Below, piece by piece: positions 8,765 to 17,032 of a stretch of DNA of 64,000 nt (the stretch's first letter is position 1; each line of letters starts with the position of its first letter). The position numbers and the translations under genes are program-made. The notes under the pieces are model-generated. The model searched no databases, was not told the origin of the DNA, and saw nothing but the letters and a program-made list of their open reading frames with translations. Source of the DNA: UTCHB3 sp964531325 (GTDB lineage Bacteria > Bacteroidota > Ignavibacteria > Ignavibacteriales > Ignavibacteriaceae); NCBI GenBank assembly GCA_964531325.1, contig CAZHCW010000004.1:124001-188000 (forward strand), given 5' to 3'.

Positions 8765-9811
8765 ATGAAGAGTATTTTTTCTTATCTGATATTGCTGTTA
8801 TTTGTTTTGATTGTAGAAACCAAGGCACAAAGTGCTCATGAAATGACTTTTGAGGGCGAAAAACATCTTAAAAATGTAAAGATGCTCACAAATGGTGGTG
8901 AAAATGCTGAAGCATATCTCTCATTTGACCAGAAAAAACTTATCTTACAAGCAAAGACAGATGGAATGGAGTGCGACCAGATATTCACGATGAATATTGA
9001 CGGTAGTGATAAAAAATTGGTATCGACCGGAAAAGGAAGAACAACTTGTTCATATTTCCTTCCCGGGGATAAAAAGATTATATATGCATCCACACATCTT
9101 AGTGGGGATAAATGTCCACCAAATCCTGATTTTTCAAAAGGATATGTGTGGAAATTATATGATGAATTTGAAATATTCATAGCCGATGCAAATGGTGAAA
9201 ACATTGTTCAAGTAACAAATAACGATTCTTATGACGCAGAGGCTACAGTATCACCAAAAGGTGATAAAATTGTTTTCACTTCTCTTAGAGACGGAGATCC
9301 TGAGCTTTATCTGATGGACATCGATGGGAGTAATCAGGAAAGAATCACATTTGAAAAAGGATACGACGGTGGTGCCTTTTTCTCGCAGGATGGTTCCAAA
9401 CTCGTTTACAGGGCAAGCAGACCGGTATCTGAAAAAGAACTTCAGGATTATGATGAATTAGTGAAAGAGAGACTTGTCCGCCCGGGGATTCTCGAAATTC
9501 ATGTAATGGATATTGAAACAAAAAAAGTTACCAAAGTTACCAATTTTGGGAAAGCAAGTTTTGCTCCATTTATGCACCCAAGTGGAGACAAAATTATTTT
9601 TTGTTCAAATGTGAACAGCAAAGACCCCAGGAATTTTGATCTGTATCTTATCAATACTGATGGAACGGGTTTGGAACAGGTAACTTTTAATGAGACTTTT
9701 GACGGTTTCCCGATGTTTACAGCTGATGGCAAACACCTCGTTTTTGCTTCAAACAGGTTCAATAAAGAGCGTGGCGATACTAATGTATTTATAGCGGAGT
9801 GGGTTGATTAA
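8765..9811 (+). CDS. Periplasmic TolB-like WD40/PD40 beta-propeller protein
   Basis: 348 residues from ATG 8765; a TTG two codons earlier is less likely because AAAGG sits at normal distance from the ATG. Signal peptide MKSIFSYLILLLFVLIVETKAQ. Blades repeat the PD40 pattern, for example SPKGDKIVFTSLRDGDPELYL, SQDGSKLVYRASR and HPSGDKIIFCSN, with MDIDGSN/MNIDGSD turns as in TolB. It is probably soluble in the periplasm. It lacks the TolB N-terminal domain, so Tol-Pal function is not implied. The next gene overlaps its stop. Confidence 0.8.
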   Translation: MKSIFSYLILLLFVLIVETKAQSAHEMTFEGEKHLKNVKMLTNGGENAEAYLSFDQKKLILQAKTDGMECDQIFTMNIDGSDKKLVSTGKGRTTCSYFLPGDKKIIYASTHLSGDKCPPNPDFSKGYVWKLYDEFEIFIADANGENIVQVTNNDSYDAEATVSPKGDKIVFTSLRDGDPELYLMDIDGSNQERITFEKGYDGGAFFSQDGSKLVYRASRPVSEKELQDYDELVKERLVRPGILEIHVMDIETKKVTKVTNFGKASFAPFMHPSGDKIIFCSNVNSKDPRNFDLYLINTDGTGLEQVTFNETFDGFPMFTADGKHLVFASNRFNKERGDTNVFIAEWVD

Positions 9812-10712
9812 TAAAGTGAATATTTTATCAAAGAAAATTAATCTTTTCCTTCTACTGCTGTTTTTTGTTACAGCAGCATATCCACAGGATTCGGTAACTC
9901 TTAGATTTTTTTCTCCCAGGATTCCGTTCCACAAATTAGATAAATCGGCCAATGACAGGTCCATAATCTACAACAAAGTTTTTATTTATACCCCAAAGGA
10001 ATATAAAAAGAACAGGCTTAGTTATCCTTTGGTTTATCTGCTCCACGGTTGGGCAGGATCATCTTATGATTGGAAAAACAACTATGATATTCAGAAGTTG
10101 GCAGATAAGTATAAAATGATCATCGTTCTACCGGATGGATATTACGATTCCTGGTATGGCGACAATATAAATAAAAATGAATTGCAGTACGAAACCGCAT
10201 TTTTTAAGAGGATTGTTCCTTTTGTTGAGACTCGATATAGAGTCGATTCAAAAAATGTTTTTATCACAGGCTTAAGTATGGGTGGGCACGGAGCAATCAA
10301 TTTTTATTTGAAGTATAATAAACACTTCAAAGCTGCCGGATCTATGAGCGGTATTTTGGATATCTCACTTTTCCCTGATAAATGGGGAATAAAAAAGAAG
10401 TTTGGTAACTACAAAAAGAACAAAAAGTATTGGGATAAAAATACTTCCATTCAACTTATCAAAACATTTAAAGGTGACAAAACAAAACTAAAGATGTTTA
10501 TCACCTGTGGAGATAAAGATTTTGCTTTAAAGGCAAACTCCAATTTTTGGTCAGCGGCAGTGAAAATGAAGATTCCGGTCTTGGGTGTTAAGGATAAAGG
10601 GGATCATAACTGGGATTATTGGACATCTCACATTGATTTTCAGTTTCTTTTTTTTGATCTGATAACTAAAAACAAAAGCATTGAACAAATCAAAAAGATA
10701 ATGAATTTGTAG
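9804..10712 (+). CDS. Exported esterase D/feruloyl-esterase-like alpha/beta hydrolase
   Basis: 302 residues from TTG 9804, which has GGAG about 7 bases upstream and overlaps the previous stop; GTG 9816 is an alternative. Signal segment at about 13-27. The PF00756-type esterase fold shows an oxyanion region (YLLHGWAGSSYDW), nucleophile elbow GLSMGG, probable acid in CGDKDFAL and catalytic histidine in GDHNWDYW. The enzyme probably hydrolyses carboxyl esters in the periplasm, possibly acetyl or feruloyl groups on polysaccharides (family-level inference). It is probably cotranslated with the TolB-like gene. Confidence 0.83.
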   Translation: MINKVNILSKKINLFLLLLFFVTAAYPQDSVTLRFFSPRIPFHKLDKSANDRSIIYNKVFIYTPKEYKKNRLSYPLVYLLHGWAGSSYDWKNNYDIQKLADKYKMIIVLPDGYYDSWYGDNINKNELQYETAFFKRIVPFVETRYRVDSKNVFITGLSMGGHGAINFYLKYNKHFKAAGSMSGILDISLFPDKWGIKKKFGNYKKNKKYWDKNTSIQLIKTFKGDKTKLKMFITCGDKDFALKANSNFWSAAVKMKIPVLGVKDKGDHNWDYWTSHIDFQFLFFDLITKNKSIEQIKKIMNL

Positions 10713-10815
10713 AGAACTTTCTGTAAAATCTAAATAATTTTAGACTATCGAGAGGTAGTTATTGTTTGGATTAAAGAGGTTTTGAGGGGACCCGAACACA
10801 CAGATTTGACGGAGT

Positions 10816-10850
10816 TCCGCGGAAGAGGGGTTAAACCACCCCTCCCCGGA
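10816..10850. terminator. Hairpin between convergent genes
   Basis: GAGGGG (10825-10830) pairs with CCCCTC across an 8-base loop, and flanking TCCG/CGGA extends the stem. Downstream on the plus strand the sequence is A-rich then T-rich. It lies between the esterase and the AbgT gene, which converge, and probably ends transcription from the left. Confidence 0.5.
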
Positions 10851-10888
10851 AAAATTCTATCATTATTTTTACTTATTTCAATCAAGGT

Positions 10889-12415
10889 TTAAGGGTAGTA
10901 CATTCTGGAACCGGGTCCCAGAGGTAAATCCAAACTCACCCAACCGACAAGAACAAGAGACCAAACAATGAAAAAAACTATTGTAAATGGGATCATTGTG
11001 GAGATTAGTGTCCCCAATCCTGCGCCCTTGTCATATCGCTGAATCATAGCAATAATCAAAGCAAAATAGGACATCATAGGTGAAATTACATTTGATACAC
11101 TGTCTCCAACCCTGTAGGCTACCTGAGTAAACTCAGGAGAGTAGCCAAGCAGCATAAACATGGGAATGAAGACCGGAGCCATTATCGCCCACTTGGCAGA
11201 GGCTGAACCCATAAAAAGGTTCAGGAGTGAAGTAAGAATCACAAAGCTGATCATAAGTGGAATTTCACCCAGATTCAAAGATTTCAGAAGAGTGGAACCT
11301 TCAACAGCTATAATCAGACCCAAATTTGATTTGTTAAAATAGGCAACAAACTGGGCTGCAAAAAACACCAAAACCATATAGGAACCAAGTGTTTCCATTG
11401 CCTTTCCCATCCCCTTCATCACATCAGAATCACTTTTTATTGTCTTTGCCCCAATGCCGTAGGCAATACCTGCGAGTGCACCACCAAAAAAGATAATACT
11501 CACAATACCGGACATAAATGGTGATTTTAAGATATCATTTGTTTTAGGGTCTCTTAGAAATCCATTTTCGGGGATTAGTCCGGCAAGAATGGCAACTACA
11601 ATAGCAATGACAGTTGCCGAAGCATAAAGTAATCCTTTTTTTTCCACATCTGAGAGGGGTTTCAGTTCTTCAGGTTTTTCAGAGCCGGTATAATCTCCCA
11701 ACCGGGGGGCGACTATTTTTTCTGTCACCCAGGTTCCTGCACCTGCAATAAGAAAAGTTGAAAAAGCCATAAAATAGTAGTTTGCAGCCGGGTTTACAGT
11801 ATATGTTTTATCTATGATATGAGCTGCTTCCTGGGAGAGCCCCGCAAGAAGAGGGTCAATTGTTCCGAGCAGCAAATTTGCACTGTAACCGCCCGAAACT
11901 CCTGCAAACGCAGCAGCTATTCCAAGGACGGGATGCCTGCCAACTGCCAAAAAGATTATTGCAGCAAGGGGTATTAGGAGGACATATCCAACTTCACTTG
12001 CTGCATTTGACATCACCCCGGAAAATACGATCACAAAAGTGAGAATCTTCTTTGGAGCTTTAATTACTATAAGTCGAAGTGCTGTGCCCATAAGTCCACT
12101 TCCTTCAGCCACACCAATTCCAAGCAGGGCAACAAGCACAGTGCCGAGCGGTGCAAAAGAGGTAAAGTTCACCACCAGGGAGGTGAGGATATAGTGAAGT
12201 CCATCAACAGAAAAGAGGTTCACGGGTTTTATCATTTCATCCTTTGCAGGATGTTGAACTTCAATTCCGGACCAAGAGGCAACACCTGAAGCAGCAACAA
12301 TTACAACTGCAAAAATAAAAAACAAGGTTGCAGGGTGAGGAAGAAGATTTCCTCCTTTTTCGATGATGTTTAGAAATTTATCCCAAACACCAACAGCAGG
12401 GTTAATTTTGGACAT
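10889..12415 (-). CDS. AbgT-family transporter
   Basis: 508 residues, about 11-13 hydrophobic segments, length typical of the AbgT family (PF03806). Recognisable motifs are VWDKFLNIIEKGGNLLPHPA at the N-terminus, VSGGYSANLLLGTIDPLL in the middle, NLFMGSASAKWAIMAPVFIP, and VGDSVSNVISPMMSYFA. The family includes the E. coli p-aminobenzoyl-glutamate importer AbgT and the sulfonamide exporter MtrF. Direction and substrate cannot be told here. A good AGGAG site precedes the ATG. No peptidase genes (abgAB) lie nearby, which weakens a specific folate-breakdown-product role. Confidence 0.9.
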   Translation of the reverse strand: MSKINPAVGVWDKFLNIIEKGGNLLPHPATLFFIFAVVIVAASGVASWSGIEVQHPAKDEMIKPVNLFSVDGLHYILTSLVVNFTSFAPLGTVLVALLGIGVAEGSGLMGTALRLIVIKAPKKILTFVIVFSGVMSNAASEVGYVLLIPLAAIIFLAVGRHPVLGIAAAFAGVSGGYSANLLLGTIDPLLAGLSQEAAHIIDKTYTVNPAANYYFMAFSTFLIAGAGTWVTEKIVAPRLGDYTGSEKPEELKPLSDVEKKGLLYASATVIAIVVAILAGLIPENGFLRDPKTNDILKSPFMSGIVSIIFFGGALAGIAYGIGAKTIKSDSDVMKGMGKAMETLGSYMVLVFFAAQFVAYFNKSNLGLIIAVEGSTLLKSLNLGEIPLMISFVILTSLLNLFMGSASAKWAIMAPVFIPMFMLLGYSPEFTQVAYRVGDSVSNVISPMMSYFALIIAMIQRYDKGAGLGTLISTMIPFTIVFFIVWSLVLVGWVSLDLPLGPGSRMYYP

Positions 12416-12493
12416 AGTACTCCTGTTGTTTTAATAAACTTTGCTTACATACAATAATTCGAAATTGCAGCTTTTAGTTCACTCCGGTCGGAG

Positions 12494-14098
12494 TTATTTT
12501 ACATGAACCGGAAGAGTGAAAGTGATAGTGGTACCCTCATTAAGTTCACTTTCAACTTTGATAGTACCGCCCTGAATTTCAACAAAATCGCGAGAGAGTA
12601 GCAGTCCCATACCGGTACCCTGTTCGTTATTTGTTCCTTCAGAAGATACAATTGATTCGATCTTAAAAAGCTTACCAAGATTCTCAGCGGAAATCCCTAC
12701 ACCGTTATCTGTTACAGATACTTCAATGAGGTCGCCCAAATCATTAGCTGTAACCTTAACTTCACCGGCGTAATTTGTGAATTTTACGGCATTTGATATG
12801 AGATTTCTCAAGATCATCTCGAGCATGTTTTTGTCGCAAACTACCGTAAAAGAAGGGTCAACTTCGTTAAAGAGCGAAATGTTCTTTTTTAACGCGTTAG
12901 TTTCACTGAGGAAAAGAACTTCCTGAACAGTTTGTCTTAGATTACGGGGTTTCGGATCAAAATCAATTCTTCCTGACTGAACTCTTGTCCAGAGGAGCAG
13001 ATTGTCGATTAAAGAATAAATCACTTTTGCTGACTCGAATATACCGGATGAAAATTCTCTCATCTCATCTTTAGTGAGGTCATTCAAATAGTTCACGAGC
13101 ATTTCTGAAAGACCAAGTAAACCGGTAAAAGGGGATTTTAAGTCGTGAGCCAGAATAGAGAGGAACTTGTCTTTCGACAGATTAGCATCTTTTAACTCTT
13201 TCTCGGAGCGTCTGAGTGCGTCCTCAACAAGCTTCAGAGTGGTAATATCCTGATTGCTTGCCCGACGGCCATAATTAATTCCATCTTTATCGATGATGGC
13301 GAGTGATTTGTGAGCGATCCAGCGAATTTCGCCATTTTTTGTAACAATTCTGAAAACTCTAACAAGTGGCTCTTTGGAATGCAATCCACTCTCCAGATCG
13401 CTCCAAATTTTATCTCTGTCCTCGGGGTGGATAATTCGCCTCAGGAGAGCGGGGTCATTTTCAAAATCAGCGGCTTCATAACCGGTAATTCTTTTTGCAG
13501 AGGGTGAGACATAATTAAAGGTGTTTTTTGTTGTTAACCAGTACTCAAAATCATACGAGAAATCGGCAAGCATTTGAAATTTTGCTTCACTGGCTTTCAA
13601 CTCACGGTGTTGTTTTACAAGGGTAAGGTGTGCATTGATCCTGGCGTTCAGTTCATCAAAGTTGATTGGTTTAGTAACATAATCCACACCACCGGCATCA
13701 AAACCTTTCACTTTGTCAACAGTATCAGTTAGCGCAGTTAAAAAGATAATCGGAATATCTTCAGTCTGTTCCATTTGCTTGACAATTCGGCAGACTTCAA
13801 ATCCATCAAGCCCCGGCATTTTGATGTCGAGCAGGATTAGGTCGGGTAAATAGTTATCTAATAACTCCAGAGCTTCATTCCCGGAAGTGGCTTGCGAGAT
13901 TTCAAAACCAGCCTGTGTAAGCCTGATTAAAAGATATTTAAGGTTAGTTGCATCGTCATCAACAACTAAAATTTTTGAACCTGTGTGGTTGTAGTGTGTC
14001 ACGGTGTACCGGTCAGATTTGTTGGTGTTTAATATTTGCAAAACATAAGTTAAATTACCCTTAAAATTAATAAAATTTTCAACAAAAAACATAGACAA
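12494..14098 (-). CDS. Response regulator-PAS-histidine kinase hybrid protein
   Basis: 534 residues if read from TTG 14098. ATG 14092 and GTG 14002 (just before the receiver domain) are possible starts, and the last fits the usual receiver N-terminus best. Domain order: receiver (about 40-160; VVDDD, phosphoacceptor D91 in LLDIKMPG, K in VTKP), PAS with PAC (about 170-290), HisKA (H318 in ILAHDLKSPF), and HATPase (NLISNAVKF, DNGVGIS, GTGMGLL). There are no membrane segments, so it is cytoplasmic. The receiver-first order means it likely takes phosphate or input from another kinase before signalling onward. No DNA-binding partner is adjacent. Confidence 0.88.
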   Translation of the reverse strand: MSMFFVENFINFKGNLTYVLQILNTNKSDRYTVTHYNHTGSKILVVDDDATNLKYLLIRLTQAGFEISQATSGNEALELLDNYLPDLILLDIKMPGLDGFEVCRIVKQMEQTEDIPIIFLTALTDTVDKVKGFDAGGVDYVTKPINFDELNARINAHLTLVKQHRELKASEAKFQMLADFSYDFEYWLTTKNTFNYVSPSAKRITGYEAADFENDPALLRRIIHPEDRDKIWSDLESGLHSKEPLVRVFRIVTKNGEIRWIAHKSLAIIDKDGINYGRRASNQDITTLKLVEDALRRSEKELKDANLSKDKFLSILAHDLKSPFTGLLGLSEMLVNYLNDLTKDEMREFSSGIFESAKVIYSLIDNLLLWTRVQSGRIDFDPKPRNLRQTVQEVLFLSETNALKKNISLFNEVDPSFTVVCDKNMLEMILRNLISNAVKFTNYAGEVKVTANDLGDLIEVSVTDNGVGISAENLGKLFKIESIVSSEGTNNEQGTGMGLLLSRDFVEIQGGTIKVESELNEGTTITFTLPVHVK

Positions 14099-15125
14099 AG
14101 CAATTAAAATTTTTGCAGTAATCCCGGTAGTCGATGATCATTTATCACTAAAAATTCTCCTCGACAATCTTCTCACATCAAGTAATAAAAAACATTTAAA
14201 CGGAGTGGTTGTTGTCTCGGGTTCAAAAAGTAAGGAGATTGAATGGGTTGTTGGTGATGCACAGACAGACGATTTTCATTTGGTGATATTGCAAAATCCA
14301 GCCCGATACACGCCCAATGCTCTGAATATTGGAATAAAATATGCCATGGAAAAGGGGGCTGAAATAATCCAGATGCTTGGTGCACACAGCTACTTGAATG
14401 AGGATTATTTCGCCAATCTTGCCGTTATCGTTGACAAAAATAAAGAGATATCGATCTTTTCACCATGTTACGAGTTTTTTCCGGCAGAAACGATGTTGGA
14501 GAGGTCTATTCAACTTTTTCATCTTTCGCGACTTGGGAGAAACTGGCAAAAAATCTATCGTCCGTCGAAACCAGTACCGGGATTTGGAAGTGGGGCATTC
14601 GCAATAAGGAGTTCGATTGTGGAGACAGTCGGCTATTTTGATGAAAGGTTTATACGAAATCAGGATAACGAATTTTTTAACAGAGCTCGCCGTCTGGGTT
14701 ATAAAGGGATGTCGTTTCCTGAATTAAAATATTATTACAAGACACGGAATTCAATCAAAAAACTTAGACAACAAAATTTTGATTATGGGAGATTTTTTGC
14801 TTTGGCTCCTTTTAGTCACAGTTTGAAACAGGCAGCCCCATTCATTTTCTATACCTTTCTTCTACTGCTTGCTGTTGCCACCGCAATTTTTTATTTCGCA
14901 GATATGCCTAAATATGGACTTCTCACTAATGGTTTATTTATGTTTACCATGGGAGTATATTTGACAGCGATAATGGTGGAGAGTTTCAGGAGATTTATGA
15001 AAGATGGTGCAGCTGCGCTTAATCTTCCATCGATCCTGATAATGATGCATCTCTTTTATGCGATGGGGAGTTTTTCAGGTTTTTTGTTTGGTCCACAAAA
15101 ACGCGATGGTAATAAAAAAGGATAA
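14091..15125 (+). CDS. ExoA-like family 2 glycosyltransferase (non-canonical start)
   Basis: The first standard start is GTG 14205. However, the frame is open and clearly family-like upstream: from about 14103 it reads IKIFAVIPVVDDHLSLKIL, the normal GT2 N-terminus. The only candidates there are ATA 14091, ATT 14103 or ATT 14109; the frame is closed by TAA at 14046. Later motifs are IIQMLGAHSYL (nucleotide/metal region), RNQDNEFFNRARRLGYK and KYYYKTRNSIKKLRQQNFDYGR, as in ExoA-like transferases. Three C-terminal membrane helices follow. It probably adds a sugar to a lipid-linked polysaccharide at the inner membrane. The 5' end faces and may overlap the kinase gene, and the 3' end overlaps the O-antigen ligase gene in antisense. 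Confidence 0.82.
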   Translation: MDKAIKIFAVIPVVDDHLSLKILLDNLLTSSNKKHLNGVVVVSGSKSKEIEWVVGDAQTDDFHLVILQNPARYTPNALNIGIKYAMEKGAEIIQMLGAHSYLNEDYFANLAVIVDKNKEISIFSPCYEFFPAETMLERSIQLFHLSRLGRNWQKIYRPSKPVPGFGSGAFAIRSSIVETVGYFDERFIRNQDNEFFNRARRLGYKGMSFPELKYYYKTRNSIKKLRQQNFDYGRFFALAPFSHSLKQAAPFIFYTFLLLLAVATAIFYFADMPKYGLLTNGLFMFTMGVYLTAIMVESFRRFMKDGAAALNLPSILIMMHLFYAMGSFSGFLFGPQKRDGNKKG

Positions 15126-16398
15126 TCATAAAACAGATCCAGAATGGAAGATCAACCATCAACCAGCCATGAGTAAGCAAACCAATGGATTCAAAGACTC
15201 CTCTGGCAAACAACCCTGTTCCAACAGATAAAGACCCTGTAACAAGAATAAAGCCATTCCAGTCGACCAATCTCAACTTTCCCGCTACCTTGCTACCAAA
15301 ATAGATGAACATCCCGGGGAGCCACAAAGCGGTAATCAATCCCGGAATTCCCAATTCTGTGGTTCTGAATATAAAAAAGTTGTGAGAGAGCCCAGTGTCT
15401 CCGGCTTCGGTATATAGTTTTCTAATCATAAATTCAGCATATGACCCGGAAGGAGCTGTAATATACTTAAAGAAAAAGTCTTTAAATTGATCGGGTCCTG
15501 CCCCCAAAAATGGGTTGGCTTTAATAGTTTCCCACGACATCGTCCAAAGGTGATCTCTTATGTTCAAGAATTTTTCGAACCTTAGAAAAAACGAGAAAAA
15601 TTCGTTTACAGGTGGGATAAACAGAACTGCAAGGAGAAAAACAATGATTGACAGAAGAAATTTTACTCTCAATTTTGGATAAACGATTAAAATAAAAGTA
15701 GTTGCCCCCAACACAAATGTCAGCAGGGCTGCGCGGGAATTAGTAAAGACAAGCCCCATAAATAGAAATAAAACTACTATAAAGGATAACAGTTTATTAA
15801 CCAACGATTTTTTGTTCTGCAAGAAAAAGGAAAAAAATATAGCGAGAAGGGCAACGGCTATCGTACCGCCTGCCACATTTATATTGGAAAATATTCCTGT
15901 TACTCTGATTGGTGCTTCTGATGCCAGTAGAACAATTAGACCCTGAGTGATCAAATTGTAAAAAACACCCGATGATGTTACTATTCCGGAAAGTACTACA
16001 GTGGAAACAAGGAGAATCAGTTCCTTGTACCCCGTAATGTTTTTAAAGATAAGAAAAGCAAAACCGAAGAAAATAAGTTGTCTGCCTGTTGCGGTGAGAC
16101 CCTTAACCGGATTTCCCGAAAAAATGGAAGAGAATAGAAGTGACAAAATCGTAAAAATTACAAAATAGAGAATAGCGGGGGGTAGCCCCGCTTGTTCTTT
16201 CTCCCGGATAAAGTTTGAGTAGGCAAACCAGGAAAGGGATAGTGCAGCCCAAACTATTATCCCAAACCTCAGAACAACATTTAGATCGCTACTCGTCAAA
16301 ATTAAAAGGCTGATTGTCACAAAAAGATTAAGATCGTAACCCCCTGCTTTTAGCAACAGATAATAAACAAAAACTCCGAGCAAAAGTGGAACTGCCAC
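15019..16398 (-). CDS. O-antigen ligase/polymerase-family membrane protein
   Basis: 459 residues from GTG 16398, about 11 membrane helices. The Wzy_C/O-antigen-ligase signature is present: periplasmic loop with NPFLGAGPDQFKDFF, then SHNFFIFRTTELGIPGLI. The same frame continues upstream to about 16494 and encodes another hydrophobic helix (LAFAGTLALLAIGSAFL). The protein may therefore start at CTG 16494 or another rare codon, as no ATG/GTG/TTG lies there. The reaction would be joining or polymerising glycan on the periplasmic face. It converges with the ExoA-like gene and shares 107 bp with it in antisense. Confidence 0.82.
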   Translation of the reverse strand: MAVPLLLGVFVYYLLLKAGGYDLNLFVTISLLILTSSDLNVVLRFGIIVWAALSLSWFAYSNFIREKEQAGLPPAILYFVIFTILSLLFSSIFSGNPVKGLTATGRQLIFFGFAFLIFKNITGYKELILLVSTVVLSGIVTSSGVFYNLITQGLIVLLASEAPIRVTGIFSNINVAGGTIAVALLAIFFSFFLQNKKSLVNKLLSFIVVLFLFMGLVFTNSRAALLTFVLGATTFILIVYPKLRVKFLLSIIVFLLAVLFIPPVNEFFSFFLRFEKFLNIRDHLWTMSWETIKANPFLGAGPDQFKDFFFKYITAPSGSYAEFMIRKLYTEAGDTGLSHNFFIFRTTELGIPGLITALWLPGMFIYFGSKVAGKLRLVDWNGFILVTGSLSVGTGLFARGVFESIGLLTHGWLMVDLPFWICFMIILFYYHRVFVDQTKNLKNSPSHKRDASLSGSMED

Positions 16399-16552
16399 TT
16401 GAGGGAGGAAAGCCGAACCAATTGCAAGCAGTGCGAGAGTCCCTGCAAAAGCGAGGTCGGTGTTCTTTATTTCAGTTAGACGAGCGAAAAACAGTTAACA
16501 GTTCCGATATATTTATGAGATTCAGACTTCAAATTTAACAATAAAGAGAGAA

Positions 16553-17032
16553 TTAATTCCGTTGGAGGACATCTATTTTCACTTGAACTACGCCATCGTT
16601 GATCATCCCGATCGACTTTGCAGCAATATATGATAAATCAATCTCTCTATTGTTTCCAAAGGGGCCACGATCATTGATTTTAACTACAACGCTTAAACCA
16701 TTTTTCAGGTTGGTAACTTTTACGAGGGTGTTGAAAGGGAGGTCTCTGTGTGCTGCCGTGAATTTATTCTTTTTATAGGTTTCACCACTTGCTGTTTTTT
16801 GGTTCTGAAATTTGTCAGAATAATAAGTAGCATTCCCGGTGAAGGAGGATACAACCGTCAGGTCGAAAGAGGCGGTGTGATCTTCTTCCTCACGGTTTTC
16901 TACTTGCGGTTTATCATTATTCCCCGAGGGAATCCTGACAGCGGGGGCACAGCCTTCAAGGAAGAAAAGAGAAAAGGCGAGTATTATCCCGCCTTTTAAA
17001 GAATTACTTGGTAGTGAGTCTAAAAACGCCAT
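16553..17032 (-). CDS. rlpA: RlpA-like septal ring lytic transglycosylase lipoprotein
   Basis: A 159-residue protein from ATG 17032 (ATG 17044 is also possible). Longer versions back to 17185 lie within the cyclase gene and lack a signal. The N-terminus has a lipoprotein signal ending FFLEGC. The double-psi beta-barrel domain follows: ATYYSDKFQNQKTASGE, FTAAHRDLPFNTLVKVTN, VKINDRGPF, REIDLSYIAAKSIGM. Family members cleave peptidoglycan lacking stem peptides near the septum. No SPOR domain is present, so septal targeting is uncertain. The 5' end overlaps the cyclase gene by about 29 bp, consistent with cotranscription. Confidence 0.85.
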   Translation of the reverse strand: MAFLDSLPSNSLKGGIILAFSLFFLEGCAPAVRIPSGNNDKPQVENREEEDHTASFDLTVVSSFTGNATYYSDKFQNQKTASGETYKKNKFTAAHRDLPFNTLVKVTNLKNGLSVVVKINDRGPFGNNREIDLSYIAAKSIGMINDGVVQVKIDVLQRN

